Part shown: positions 45,601 to 57,712 of the stretch, piece after piece
Layout: each line of letters begins with the position of its first letter
Position numbering within the stretch: position 1 is the first letter of the stretch
Assembly: GCA_022410635.1 (NCBI GenBank)
Contig: JAJVDF010000858.1
Span: 159,847-223,846, forward strand
DNA: 64,000 nt
Source of the DNA: Tretioscincus oriximinensis
Taxonomy: Eukaryota > Chordata > Lepidosauria > Squamata > Gymnophthalmidae
Reading direction: 5' to 3'
Position numbers and translations under genes: made by a program
The notes under the pieces: model-generated
Told to the model about the DNA's origin: nothing
Databases searched by the model: none
What the model saw: the letters and a program-made list of their open reading frames with translations, nothing else

Positions 45601-46219
45601 TAAGGAAAAATCCTTTAAGATCTAAAATGCACAGCATAGGCAGATTTCTATTTGATGTCAGATATAAAATTAAAGAGAGATGAGCCAGAAACTCTCTTTC
45701 AGCTTCACCAAGCTCTTATATATGTAAAGCAGATTACTAGGGTGGGGAAGTACACAGGATCAGTAGGATCATAAAATAACCCAGATTCGAACTTGCAATC
45801 ATGTATAATTTTGATTATATTGCTGTTCGACCTGCAATAATGAAAATCTGGAATATGGGATTTTGATAGCAAAAAGATACCATTCCATTTACACCTCATA
45901 CATGTGTCAGCAGAGGTGAGAATTCAAAAGTAAATATATGACTGGATCAATCTGAAGGAATTGTGGCTGTTAGTTTGTGTTCTTGTTATGTGATGATGTT
46001 TCTAGATTTGGGGGGGGGACTGTAGTGGAATTGCCACAAATATGTGTGATAATCCCAATAGAATCCCAGGAACATTGCGATGTTTTACTCATGCTTAGAG
46101 GCATCTTTTAATAATACAGCTGCGCACATTATAATAAAGCAAAATTTTACAGCTAAGTTGTAAAAGTGCAACGAGACCCCAGCAGCAAGAAGAGATCCAA
46201 GTGAGCAGAGAGACGTCAC

Positions 46220-46428
46220 CTGTCTTTCTGTCAAATCAAGATTGACAGCAATCTCGTATCTCCGAAGCCTCGTCAAGTAGTTGTGGTGTGCAAATTCTGC
46301 CTCTAGCTCCCGTAGCTGGTCCTTGGTGAAAGCAGTCCGCTCCTTACGTGCCTTGGAGCTGCTACTGGCTTCTGCTTTTGTGCTGCTGCCACTGTTGCTA
46401 TCGCTGCCACAGTTTGTATCTAGACTTT
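46220..46428 (-). CDS. MEOX1: MEOX1 coding exon 2 (homeodomain helices 1-2)
   Basis: This 209-nt exon lies between a CTTCTCTTGCAG acceptor and a GTGACG donor. It opens with a serine/asparagine-rich linker ([16 protein letters not shown]...), then [20 protein letters not shown] and continues through [19 protein letters not shown]. The homeodomain starts at about residue 178 of the 261-residue protein, and this exon gives its positions 1-44, with the intron falling between Q44 and V45 as in other MEOX genes. The [21 protein letters not shown] signature is MEOX-specific. MEOX1 acts in the nucleus in paraxial mesoderm, where it helps pattern the sclerotome and cranio-cervical somites. The linker differs in length and sequence from mammals, as expected for this variable region. 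Confidence 0.96.
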
Positions 46429-46612
46429 CTGCAAGAGAAGAAAAACAGAAATATTATTCTGAAGGCAAACTAGAATTTCATTTTATTTTTTTTTTATTTT
46501 TTTTNGGGGGGGAGGGGCCTTGTGCCATTGCCAGCAGTCCCAGAAGCTAAATATTCATTGCTGTAGGGTAACTTATGCAACAAAGCAAGAAAATGAAATA
46601 TTTGATTTAGTG

Positions 46613-46820
46613 TAGGCTGACCAGTTGACCCCTTTTGGCGGGGGGTTGAAAACCCATTTTTGGGGTGCCCCCCAGTTTTTTCTGAGGGAAAAATATTAAA
46701 AAATTTTTTTGAAAAACAAATCTTTTTTTGAAAAACAATTTCTCAGAAAAAACTGGAGGACACCCCAAAACTGGGTTTTCAACCACCTGCCCCCACCAAA
46801 GGGGTCATCTGGTCAGCCTA
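46613..46820. mobile_element. Short hAT-like foldback element, copy 6
   Basis: TAGGCTGACCAGTTGACCCC to GGGGTCATCTGGTCAGCCTA, 208 bp, with flanks ATTTAGTG and AATTAGTG agreeing at 7 of 8 (8-bp target duplication). Inserted 185 bp upstream of the MEOX1 exon 2 acceptor. Confidence 0.93.
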
Positions 46821-47580
46821 AATTAGTGGGACTTACAAATAACAAGTCATTTTGCACTCCTGAAGTTTGAAAGTGGTTGCCAGACATAGAATCCGCTGTG
46901 AAGAGAGACGTTTAAGGTACTCGTAGAAATTGACCTTTCTTATCACAAAATCCCAAATAAGATTTTGTTTTTGTTCATCTTGCCATGTCTAAAGGATTAG
47001 GGCTGCATCCCAACAGGCTTTCAAAATGGGATAAAAATTGTTTCAGTCAGCATAGCCCCACTGTTTTTCCATTTAAAGTAGTTAGAAAATGGTTTGTTTC
47101 AGTGCTGTCCCCATAGGCAAAGAAATTTTCTGCCAGAAGTGGACTAAAACCAGTAAACACCTGGGACTGGAACCTGTTTCTTTAACCTGTAGGGTCAGAA
47201 CAAATTGGTTTTTGGGTGGAGACATCCATCTTTGGGGTAAGGAAGGGGAAGGCTGGAAACTTTCATTCATTTCAGCATCAATATCCAGAGCATTTTGAAG
47301 ACATCTGCGTATGGCTCTGGTCACACATATGCTTTTTAAGCCATCTGCAGTCCTGAGGAACTGGACTAAATTAGCAGGAAAATGTTTTTTCTGGTTTTCA
47401 ATCCAGTTCAAACTGGTCGTTTTTTTAAAAAAAATCCAGTTTTTCAGGTCTGATGATAGTTTAAAACAACTGTGTGCCCAAGCCTTTAGGTTCCAGAATA
47501 GACAGAAACACAATCCCAACAATAATACTATTTTCCATAGGACATAGATGAAAGAGCTGCAATAATTTAAATATATATAT

Positions 47581-47643
47581 AAATTAAGACTGGGAAAGTT
47601 TAAACCCACTTTGAGTGGTTTTAAACTTTCCCAGTCTTAATTT
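47581..47643. repeat. Hairpin with 30-bp arms and 3-bp loop
   Basis: Left arm AAATTAAGACTGGGAAAGTT+TAAACCCACT (47581-47610), loop TTG, right arm its inverse with a single mismatch (47614-47643). Lies in MEOX1 intron 1, not within a recognised repeat. Confidence 0.95.
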
Positions 47644-48051
47644 TGAGGTTAATGCCTTGATAACAAATTTAGGAATAAAATGTAAGATATGCTAATGGCT
47701 AAAAATACAGCAAATAATTTTCGGTTTGGTACTTAATGTAGTGTAACGACTACGTGGTTGGTACTGGACTTGAGAATTCTGTGTTCAAATCTACATTCAG
47801 TCAGAAAACAGTTTCTGAACTGCCTTGCAACTAAACCTAGTTTATAAGAGTAAGGCTCAGGAGGAAAAAAACTCTCCACTGAAGCTGTTTGCAGGTAGGA
47901 AAAACCAGGATATCAACATAAAACAAGTAAACTAAATAAATGTGATTAAGACTCAAGTTGTCTCTAAAATAGTGATTTTAGCTTAACAATTGACCCCTTG
48001 TCCTGGATGCAGAATATCCCAGGTTTAATCCCAGATATTGTTTTATACTGT

Positions 48052-48136
48052 TTTAATTTTGTATTGATGTTTTACTGTTGGCCGCCCTGAGATCTTCAGG
48101 TATAGGGCGGGGTATAAGTATAAATAAATAAATAAT
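48052..48136 (+). mobile_element. LINE 3' tail fragment
   Basis: GGCCGCCCTGAGATCTTCAG and GGTATAAGTATAAATAAATA match the tail of the SINE at 37.2 kb without the tRNA head, so this may be the 3' end of the partner LINE or a truncated SINE. Confidence 0.6.
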
Positions 48137-49978
48137 TCTCGACATCTCCCCAGAAAAAAAAGGCAACAGAAAATGCTTTCAACGTTGCTTTCCAAGAAAA
48201 CTTCATAGATGTTCCTATCTAGTCTCCAGGAAATAAACTCAATTCAGGTATTTATTTACCTTTTTCTCTTAACTCAGGATGGAAACCCTTTGGATCTTAT
48301 GATCTAGTCCCAATATTCAGTGATGGTCATAATTTTAGTCCAGTAGCATTTGAATGATTACTAGCTTATAAATCAAGAGTGAGGGAACCAAAGACCTTTG
48401 AACAGTACACTGTAGCTTGTCTCTCCTCAGAGGGAAACAACCTTGGCTAAGTAACTTATCTTCAAATGGCATGTGCTTCTAGTTGTACATAGATGGAAAA
48501 GATGACATAATAGACCTATTCAATTTACAAGCAAAAATTATTTACCCTTTTCCATCAATATCCTTACTTTCAGAAGCATATATCATTTTGCAAAAAGCCT
48601 TCAGTGTTTTCTCTTTGGGGAGGAACCAGTCTTTTTCCACTGGTTATTCCAAAGATAGGACCTTTTTGCACTTGTCTCTCCAGAGTGTGAACCAGTAGAT
48701 TTGACTACCCAGGCCTGGCCCACAGAGAGCTGTGATATGGAACAGTGTCCCCTGCATGAAATAATGGGTTCATCCAAGGCCAAACCCCAGCCCTTAAATT
48801 TATGCAAGCTTCAGAACAAAATTCCAAGAGCTCCAAAAGGCTGGGAACAAAAATTCTTATCCTCAGAGTTACTGAGGAACACATTTGGATTAAATATTTT
48901 TATGTACCATCAAAATGATCCCCAGGCAGAGCCCATGATCTCACAGATCCACACTAATGTGCAGACTTATGAGGCCTAGAAGACAACTACAGAGTATCCT
49001 ATTCTGGATCACAGATAAGTGCAGAAAGGTCCATATACTCATTGTCATCTTCATTATTTTCAGAATTATACCGTACTTTTCAGAATTGGCCAGAACCAAA
49101 CTTAAAGGGAATGAGATGGCTCTTATTACAATATATCTTTCTAACATAACGCAGGCCCTGGCTGCAAGCCGGGGGATTCTTTGTAAAGGAAGCTATCATC
49201 ACAACCTCAACATTTTAAGCTTCACGTGAGGGTCGTTGCTTCTTTTTTCCTGGCCCCAAACACAAGTCTGGATTCAATGATCCAACTGTTTGCTCCAGCA
49301 ATCTTGCTTTCAAATCCAGGAGGAAGAATTTAGGAAGGAGCTTGAAACCAGGATCAGTCTAGGGACAGCTCCAGATGTGAGGAAGACATTCATGTAGTGC
49401 TTCTCCTCTGACATCAGTAGCCTTCCTTATCATAATAACGTGTAGACCTGGAAGACACATGTTGTTTTAACACCATTCGTGTACCATGCAGGAAATTTCC
49501 ACCCTTTTTATTATTTTCATAATTGCAATAGTGATAGTAATATCAGAAACAATAAGCAGACAAAATAAGAAATAACCCTAACATTAAACAAGAAGCTTAT
49601 ATCAATTCCAGGAATGCTCCCTATTTTATCTGTTTTGCAATGATTTTATTGTGATTTGTTCAGGCATAAAACAGGATAAGAGAATAGTGGTTCCTTTAAT
49701 TAAATGGCTTGTATGCCAACAGTAATTCTTCAGAGACAACATGGATTTATAACAAACAAGTCATGTTAGAGTAATCTAATTTCCTTCTATAACAGAATTA
49801 CTGAATGGGCTAATCAGGGAAATTCCACAGATATAACTTGATTTTAACAAAGCATTTGACAACATATACTATCTTTATTGAATAAAGTGATCAAATATGG
49901 GATGAACAAGACAGGTGGATTCATAACTGGCTTTGTGAGAATATTCAAATAATGGTTATAAATGGCTACACTTATAGG

Positions 49979-50278
49979 CATGGATAGATCTGTTGCTAAG
50001 GAATCCGTCTCTCATCTGGGCGATGGGGTTTCGAAGCCCTGTGTCGGACGTGGGGAGGGATGAGCACCTTCCCCTAGCCTGTAGCACTACCCAACCCAGC
50101 TATTCAAAAGTGAATTCCAAGAAATTGCAACTGACTGCAAGTAAATACACGGGAACCACCACAGCCTGGTGGGGAAGATAGAATGTCAGCCTTTGGGCAA
50201 AATAACCTTGTAAGTTGCTTTGAGTCCCTTTGAAAGGTGAGAAAAGCGGGGTATAAGAACCCAGTTCTTCTTCTTCTT
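49979..50278 (+). mobile_element. tRNA-derived SINE type B, plus strand, full length
   Basis: Head GGCATGGATAGATCTGTTGC, B-box-like GGTTTCGAAGCCCTGTGTCG, body GAACCACCACAGCCTGGTGG, tail GCGGGGTATAAGAACCCAGT then (TTC)n and TTCTGC units to about 50375. Serves as the reference copy for this type. Confidence 0.92.
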
Positions 50279-50472
50279 TCTTCTGCTTCTTCTGCTTCTC
50301 CTTCTTCTGCTTCTTCTTCTGCTGCTTCTGTTTCTTCTTCTGCTTCCTCTGCTTCTTCCGCTTCTTCTTCTTCTATATTCTTCCAGTTGAAAAAACTGGA
50401 TGCCATAATGCTTTGTCCTGGGTTTGCTACTGTTCAACAAGTGACACAAAGCAAAGAGGGGTTGCTAATGCA

Positions 50473-50676
50473 AAAGGAGGAGGTTGTTTTTATATCCTAC
50501 TTTTCTCACCTGAAGGGACCCAAAGCACACAATCCCCTCCAGCTTTCGAACAGCTGAGTTGGCTGAAGTTAATGCTAGTAGAGGGTGCTCATCCCTCTCC
50601 ACAGTCGACACAGGGCCTTGAGAACAGGCCTCTTAAATGAAAGACTGTTTCTTTACCTCTGTACCACCCTGCCTCT
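50473..50676 (-). mobile_element. tRNA-derived SINE type B, minus strand, diverged
   Basis: GGTTGTTTTTATATCCTACT tail on the left; GTCGACACAGGGCCTTGAGA and ACCTCTGTACCACCCTGCCT head region on the right. Inverted relative to the copy 200 bp to its left. Confidence 0.75.
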
Positions 50677-53037
50677 GAGAGAGGATGAAGAGCTAGAAAA
50701 GTTTTAACAGTAACTTGCAACTAACCAAATAATATTTATTAAGGAGAACTGCAAGGATGAGGCAATGACGAGAAAAATTTAAAAGCTCATACATACGGGG
50801 AGGAATCTGGCTGAGCAGCAGCACATATAAAAAGGAACTGGGTGTACTAGTAGCTCTCAAACTGAATGCAAGTCAACAGTGTGAAGCAGCTGCACACACA
50901 CAAAACGTCAAACACACTTCTGGAATGTATTAAGAGAAACCTAGAGTCTAGATTGCATGAAGAAATCCCTTTCTTTTCTACCTTGCTCAATCTCTAGCCG
51001 GAGTATTGTGCCCAGTTCACTCCAGTTTAAAAAGGACTTTGAAAAAATGAAGCAAGATCAAAGAAGAGTTACCAAGACAGTAAGTGGTCTGCAAACCATG
51101 GCCTATGGAAAACAGTTAAAAGGATCTAGTAATGTTTAGTGTGCAAAGAAAGAAAGAAAGAAAACTGAGAGAGAACATGATAGCTTTCTACAAATAATTG
51201 AAGGACTATTCAATCCTATTCTCACACATGGAAGGATTAGAAGCAAAAGGATGAAACTGCAGGAGAGTAGATATAGACTAGATTTTTTTTTTAAAAAAAA
51301 AACTTTCTAACCAATGGAATAGGTTGCCACAGGATGTGGTGAGTTCTCCTTCAAGGGAAGTCTTCAGACAGAGGCTGAACAGCCATCTGTCTTGGATGGT
51401 TTTGAAAGAGCAGCTGTATTTGCTTCTGTTCGGAATATTTAGCAAGGAAATCTCATAGTACATTAAAGATTAACAAGAGAAAGGTAGGCACCACAAGCTT
51501 TCACAGCCAAGATTACGTCTTCAGATGCACAGCACCATGGAAACTAGGCAGCATGAACCTCATAGCCAATTCTATTTCTTCTGATGTTTAGATGGTTTAG
51601 TGAATCCTGTATTGAACAGAAAGTTGAACCAGATGATCCTTGAGGTCCCATCCAACTGTAGTTCTATGATAATTAAAAGGGTTGGCAGATACCAAGTAAG
51701 GCTGGGACTATTCCTTGTATACAATCAAGGGACAGCAAGAAGCAATTGTTGATGCTGTCTTGCAGAATTAATTAGATATGAGTTGATGGTACTCAACATA
51801 AACAAATTCCTTTTCAATGATACCTATTTACATGGTATGCTGGACTGGGAATGCTGGACAAATGTTTTAGCATTTGAAAACAATGAGAAGGGGGAACAAC
51901 ATTTGGCCAATATATTACCCCATGCTGTGTTAATCTAGAGTTTGAAGTAGTATTCAGATTGTGCAGCCCTGGAGCTTAGAGTTGCTTTTAGACTGTGCAG
52001 CCCAATCTCTGGTAGAGTTTTCAAAATTTGGCTTGATGGTCCTGTTCCAACAGGCTTTTATTAGGGTTAGAAAATGCTTTCCTTTCACACTGAATTCACA
52101 GCATTGCCCTTCAATCCAAAGGTAAACAGGTTCCTTTACAGTTCCAGAGAGTTTCCAGGAATTTCCCTATCAGACATGTACTAAAAACAGACAATAGTTA
52201 TTAAAATTATTTCCACTCTCAGACCATTTCTGAGTCCCATTCCTTCTAGCTGTGTGTCTGCCAGAAAATTACACTATCTGGGGATAGAAACATCCATCTG
52301 GGCAGGAAAAAGGAGGGCTGGAAACCTCCCNCACTGTCCAATAGCCAGCTGCGGATGGTCCTAAGGAGTGTATGCCTTCAGTGAAGAGGCTGCACTTTCT
52401 TCCACCATACACTGTCTCCGGCATGCTTTCCCACAGCAACCAGTTCTAGCTCTCCCTGCAAAACTTAGACAGGGTAGGAATGATCAGGAGTCCCCTTTAT
52501 TTTCTGATTAATCCTGCACTGTTTTTCAAGTGGTTAATATTTACAAAGCAATATAACTGCACAAATATTGCCAATGGAAATGTTAAATTGCCATTATGGG
52601 TAAGCACTAACCATGTTCAGGCTCGCAGTTCTAGAAACTAAAAAACTTGGCAGCATAGAGGCGTAATTGCTGCACCCATAGCATTTAAGGCAGTAAGAGG
52701 AGAAAACCTATCGGGAAAAAAAACCCTGCTAAAAGAAAGGAAACACCTGACATATTCCAGTTCTGAAACAGAGAGTTTCCTTGCATCAAAGCAATAGGTA
52801 AGGGTATGATGCAGCTAAATGCTTGCATGCACCTGGCACAGGTAAATATAACTGTTTTTGCTACTAATGGCTCAGATTATGAGAATCTCCACTGTCTTTT
52901 TGCAGATTTGGAAGAAGATGGAGAGGTCATTTTAACACTCCCAGAGATTCCCATTCTTCTGCTTTAGTTCCATGTTTCTCTTCAAAGATTCTAGCCCGTG
53001 CATCAGGGCTGCAGACCAGGGGAACAGAGAGGCACAA

Positions 53038-53866
53038 TTAAGAACATAAGAAGAGCCATACTGGATCAGGCCACAGCCCATCTAATTCTGTCTCACACAG
53101 AGGCCCATCAGATGCACCTGGGCAGTCTGAACAGAGGAAAGCAAAATATGCTCCTGTTTATGACTCTCTGCAAATGGTATCTCAGGAGTCCTGCCTGTTG
53201 CTCCATCCCAGAGGCAACATCCACACATCCATCCTAGTACCCATTTATACTCTTGGTGTCCATAAACCTGTTTAGTCCTGTCTTGAAGCTATCCAAGCTA
53301 TTAGCTACCACCACATCTTCAGGAAGTAAATTCCACAGGCCGATGACCCTCTGAGTGAAAAAATACTTTCCTTTGTCTGTTCTCATTTTTCTACCCATCA
53401 GTTTCAAGGAGTGCCTTCTGGTCCTAGTGTGTGTGATAGAGAAAACATTTTTTCTCTATTCACCCTATCCATCCCATGCATGATTTTGTACACTTCAATC
53501 AGATCACCTCTCACACGTCACCTTTCGAGGCTGAAGAGGCCCAGACATTACAGCCTGACTTCATAAGGGAGGTGCTCCAGACCCTTGATCATTTTGTTAC
53601 CCTTATCTGCACCTTCTCTAGTTCCACAATATCCCTCTTGAGATGTGACGACCAGAATTGAACACAGTATTCCAAATGTGGCCTCACCACAGATTTATAA
53701 AGAGGCAAAAAACATTTGCTGACTTGTTTTCGATTCCTTTCCTAATTATCTCCAACGTGGAATTTGCCTTTTTTGCTGCTGCTGCACACTGGGTTGACAT
53801 CTTCATCGAATTGTCCACCAACACCCCAAGATCCTTTTCTTGCTCGGTTATAGAAAGCTTGGATAG
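53038..53866 (-). mobile_element. CR1 LINE 3' portion, minus strand
   Basis: Begins TTAAGAACATAAGAAGAGCC and runs through GGAGGTGCTCCAGACCCTTG to CACTGGGTTGACATCTTCAT. On the minus strand the last part encodes LSITEQEKDLGVLVDNSMKM, collinear with the 16.9 kb copy. Low divergence from that copy. Confidence 0.93.
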
Positions 53867-54039
53867 AGCAAAACAATACTTCCAATATTCTCTGTCTGCC
53901 TGAGATTCTGCTCCCAAGCAGTGCTGGAAATTGCTTGAGGACCTTGCACATCTGTAACATTTCCGTGCAAAGTGTAGACCCTCAAGCAAAGATGTTCATC
54001 AATGTGATGTCACTTTCCAGTTCCTACTTCAGAAAAGGG

Positions 54040-54330
54040 CTTAGAACATAAGAACATAAGAAGAGCCATACAGGATCAGGCCAGAACCCATCTAGTCCAG
54101 CATTCTGTGTCACACAGAGGCCCACCAGATGCACCTGGGCAGTCCGAGCAGAGGAAAGCAAAATATGCCCCTGTTCATGACTCCATGCAAATGGCACTTC
54201 AGGAGTCCTGCCTGTTTCTCCATCCTGGAGGCAACATCCAGACATCCATCCTAGTACCCATTTATACCCTTGGTGCCCATAAACCTGTCTAGTCCTGTCT
54301 TGAAACTATCCAAGCTGTTAGATACCAAGG
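54040..54330 (-). mobile_element. CR1 LINE 3' end, minus strand
   Basis: TTAGAACATAAGAACATAAG to TATCCAAGCTGTTAGATACC. Separate insertion from the one 170 bp to its left. Confidence 0.92.
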
Positions 54331-55221
54331 CTTCCTGCTCCAAGGGCAGAAGTGACATCACATATGATGTCACTTCCAGTCTTTGCTTCTGGGAACGGTG
54401 CCCAGAGTGACATCACTTCTGGTCCTGCCCTGAAAGTGTCATCACAAAATCTCTAGTGTGTGAGGAGACCTTTAAATGTATGAGATTTTCAGAAGCTCCC
54501 AAAACTGTTCAAAAGGCCTCATTCTGTCCTCTTCTGAAGATCAGATGCTTTGATCAAGGCAAACCTCTTGTCACAGAAATGGGTAAAATTCATTTCCTCC
54601 ACTCATGAACACAACTAAGAGCTGAGTATGGGCGGAAGATTTACACCAGCATCACGATCTGTGCTGAACACACCATGCTGAAGTGGGAAATGTGGAAAAT
54701 ACATTCCTGTAGTAAAACAAGGAACATATTTTCCAGCATGGAAGGAACAGATGCCTTTCCAAAACATCTGCCTTTTACACTCCTGCTGAGTGGGAAGTGA
54801 TGGTGCCTAATCAGTAGCTAATCAGTTACACTTCTCACCACCTGCAACTAGGAAGCAATGAAAGCAAGCTGTCCCTGCGTGAAGATAGCTGAATATCCAT
54901 AGCTTGAGTCATCATACCAGACAGGATAGCATGCATAAAATTTACATTAGTGTTTAAACTGTCTAAAAGTATTATTGAAAGGAAATTTTGGGTTGTTCTG
55001 TTAAGCCTTGAAGTGATTAAAAAAGGGATTTTTGGAGGCAGAGCTGTGAAACGTATTCCTAGGAGACCTAAAGTTCTTTGTGGGGTTCTGACAGAGGCAT
55101 ACTTATCACCATCGCTGCCAACATGGGTGCATTCGTATGCATGCCGAATTCTCTTCAGCCGGCATTCATGAAAGCTCACTTCTAGAAACTGCTTTTGCCC
55201 CTCAATCATGCTTGTGGAATC

Positions 55222-55267
55222 TGTGCCTCTAACCATGGGCAAAGTGCCTCTAACCATGGGCAAAGTG
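55222..55267. repeat. 21-bp tandem duplication
   Basis: GTGCCTCTAACCATGGGCAAA occurs twice in direct succession and is followed by GTGCCC. Confidence 0.9.
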
Positions 55268-56749
55268 CCCTCTTACTAAACAATAGCCCTCTTCCTTCAT
55301 TCCTTTTGTGAATCCAGAGCAGAGCTCCCAGTAAACCTAATTTCTTTTACTGCCTTGACCATTTCATGTGTGTAAGAAGCGGGACCATGGGCCACATAAC
55401 AGTCTCTCTTAGGATGGGCAACCAGGAACTCAGGCCATTTTAGCCTATTTTCAGCTCAAACTAGGTGGAGGTACCTCCAAGAGTGATCCAGCCATATCGC
55501 TGTCATCAGTAGATGAAATTTACACCAGGCAGGCCTGTTCAGGTTACTCTCTATGACTATGAGCTTCACTAGTTGCTCTGTGTTGCAACCATGTGCAACA
55601 GGCATTACAGAGCACCCTTCCTGAACTCCAGAGCCTATTGGCTGCCTTCTAAACCTCTGTTGAGCTAGACAGAGATGTGGATCATTTCTTGTAGCTAAAA
55701 CAAACACATTACTGAGTAAGAGAAAACCAATGGCAAGATAGAATCTGAGGGGGAGAAAGTCCCCAGGACAAACATGTGCCATTTCTCCCCTGAACCTTAT
55801 TCTTGGCTATATCTCAAAATAGGGCTCTGCCATGTGCATGTTAGTGTAGACTAAGGAAAGCCCCAAATCTTTTGAGCTCTTTGGAGGGTTTGAGCACTGA
55901 AAGAAAACACAATTTTAATGTAAAAAAATAAAAGACATTTCTACTGCTCAAACAAATCCATGAAAATAACCTGGCAACAACACAAAGTTGGTTCGCTATT
56001 ATCTTCTTCCAGGATCCTCCCTCTCACCAACCTAGTGAGTAATATAGCAATGTATCTTCCATCCAAGTGTTAACCAAACTTGTCTGGTTTTTGAGACTGA
56101 CAACCAACAACCTAACTCCTGAGGCAGACACATGTCTTTTTAGAATTCACAGGGTTATCTGAGGTTAGGCCAGTCAATTGTTCTACTTTCTCTTTTGTAT
56201 TGGGAGCCATATTCTTCCAGACATCAACTGTTAGAGATTCTGGAACAAGTGCATAAGTTATCAATGTTATGTCATTTTCTGGCTGTCCAGTAAGCACATT
56301 GCTGGCCAATAGCTTCCTAGATTGGTTGGGCCATTAATTGGATACAGAAGGACATTTTTCAGTTTCTCATGATAGTCATCTATTAACTGTTTTGTCTTAA
56401 TTTTATTTAACACACATCAGAGCAGATTAGATCATTGTATATTCCAGTCAAACGAAAGTGAACATAGAATGGAAAACATGATTATGTACTACAATTTTAT
56501 GGGGGACTCCCCACCCCCACCCCATGTAAAAAGCCCTTCAGAAACCAGTCAAATGCCATATACCTAAACTTGAGTTAAATAGGTCATCTCTTCTGTTGAG
56601 GTAAAAAGGTTACAGATTGTTCAGAGGCTCCTGCAACAGTGAAGTCCAGAATAAATGGAGTCCTCTAGTTTCTGTTGATGTTTCAAGCAATCGATTGTAT
56701 AGAGTTGCTTAAGTAATGTAACAATGTATATCCCCAAGTTGTGCATGCT

Positions 56750-56769
56750 GGGGTGGGGGTGGGGAGGGG
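56750..56769 (+). promoter_or_regulatory. Potential G-quadruplex in MEOX1 intron 1
   Basis: Four G-runs of 4-5 separated by single bases: GGGG T GGGGG T GGGG A GGGG, on the strand opposite to MEOX1 sense (template strand). Confidence 0.6.
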
Positions 56770-57258
56770 TTTATGTATAATCTCCAGTTTGTGTTTAATT
56801 CTTTTTTTGTCCTATGGATATGAGAATAATCAACAAAAATTATTTAAAAAAAAGAAAGAATAAATGCAGGTGATCCCCAAGGAAATAAAGCAGGGACCGG
56901 ATCTGCACAATAGTCAAACAATGGCTTTTGTGGGTGAAGCCATGTGTCAAAACAGAAAAATGTAATGCTCTCCAAAGGTTCTCCATCAAGACAGATGAAA
57001 CAGGCACATTGGTTATCTGAAACAAAGTACTTTCCCATTCCTATTTAAATTGGATTTGTAGTCATGATATACAAGATGCAACTTTTGTTTTGCATGCAGA
57101 AGATCACTTTGCATGTAGAAGAATCCCAGTTGTAATACCCAGCAAATCCCTAGGGAAGGCAATGGCAAACCACTTCTGCTGTAAAGAAAACTGCACAGAT
57201 ATATGAGCCAGTCTCAACTCATCATGGATTTACTTTTAACTACTTAAATTTTACCTAC

Positions 57259-57712
57259 CTGCGGCTCCTTTTTTCCTTCTGGGTGTCTTTTTCTCTGTTT
57301 CACTCGCTACATTCCCTGGCAGGATGTAGTCTTCACTTGCACCAATGGGGGTGTCCCCCAAGTTTGGACTGTTGCTTTCTATCTCTCCAGATGCCAAAGT
57401 CAATTCATTAGGAAGCCTCCTTCTGCCCTCTGACGCAGCAAAGGGCCATGTAGGGTGCTGGAAAGAAGGATGATGTTCATCAAATGCTCGTTCATCCCGA
57501 GAAAGGCACGGAGGTGGTGCTGCAGCAAGACAAGATGCTGAAAATTCTGAATAAACCCCAAAGTCTGGTTTGTGGTGAAATGAAAAAGGGGCTTGTGGGT
57601 AATGGTGTGGCCCAGTGGCTCCTCCAACCTCAGCATGGTGGTTACGCAGGCACCCCCAAGGTGTAGAAGGGTGGGGGTTTCTCATACAGCTACTGGCCGA
57701 AGGTGGATCCAT
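57259..57712 (-). CDS. MEOX1: MEOX1 coding exon 1 (N-terminal region)
   Basis: The exon starts at ATG 57712-57710 and ends at a CAG|GTAGGT donor: 151 codons plus one base, which joins exon 2 to complete a Glu codon. The start MDPPSASSCMRNPHP and the blocks WGCLRN, HHYPQAPFSFHHKPDF, FSASCLAA and ASETEKK line up with human MEOX1 (MDPAASSCMRSLQPP, WGCLRN, PFSFHQKPDF, FSASCLAATP, ANETEKK). This His/Pro/Ser-rich N-terminal half contains the transactivation and partner-binding region conserved in MEOX proteins and lacks the long polyhistidine run of MEOX2. The start is supported by the family match. The three exons give 786 nt and 261 residues, near the human length of 254. No frameshift or premature stop occurs. 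Confidence 0.96.

Larger units (their letters stand above)
42287..46219 (-). other. MEOX1: MEOX1 intron 2 (3.9 kb)
   Basis: The intron lies inside the homeodomain coding region, between codons 44 and 45 of the domain. It contains one copy of a four-member dispersed repeat (43285-43690), a CR1 fragment split by an hAT-like insertion carrying the 61-N gap (44.55-45.12 kb) and a second CR1 3' end (45.21-45.60 kb). The stretches 42.3-43.28, 43.69-44.55 and 45.60-46.22 kb have no recognisable feature. Confidence 0.85.
49640..51670 (+). mobile_element. Old CR1 LINE, plus strand, with nested SINEs
   Basis: The left piece (to 49978) retains degraded RT-like text (TTTTAACAAAGCATTTGACA, the DFNKAFD block). 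The LINE resumes after about 50680 with CR1 blocks (GGAACTGGGTGTACTAGTAG, GCTGCACACAC, GGAGTATTGTGCCCAGTTCA) and ends near TCCCATCCAACTGTAGTTCTATGAT, the second CR1 subfamily end. Multiple stops; inactive. The 51430-51600 piece is another repeat inserted into it. Confidence 0.8.
46429..57258 (-). other. MEOX1: MEOX1 intron 1 (10.8 kb), mostly repeats
   Basis: The intron is bounded by matching donor and acceptor sites. It contains a short hAT-like element (46613-46820), a perfect-stem hairpin (47581-47643), a LINE 3' tail (48052-48136), a CR1 with nested SINEs (49.64-51.67 kb), further CR1 pieces (53.04-54.33 kb), a 21-bp tandem duplication (55.22 kb) and a G-run cluster (56.75 kb). The stretches 48.14-49.64, 51.67-53.04 and 55.27-57.25 kb show nothing I can name. 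Any MEOX1 enhancer here cannot be recognised by eye. Confidence 0.85.

Noticed and set aside
47082..47609. 175-codon open frame, minus strand, in MEOX1 intron 1
   Set aside because: No recognised motif, and it begins in the hairpin arm; consistent with chance.
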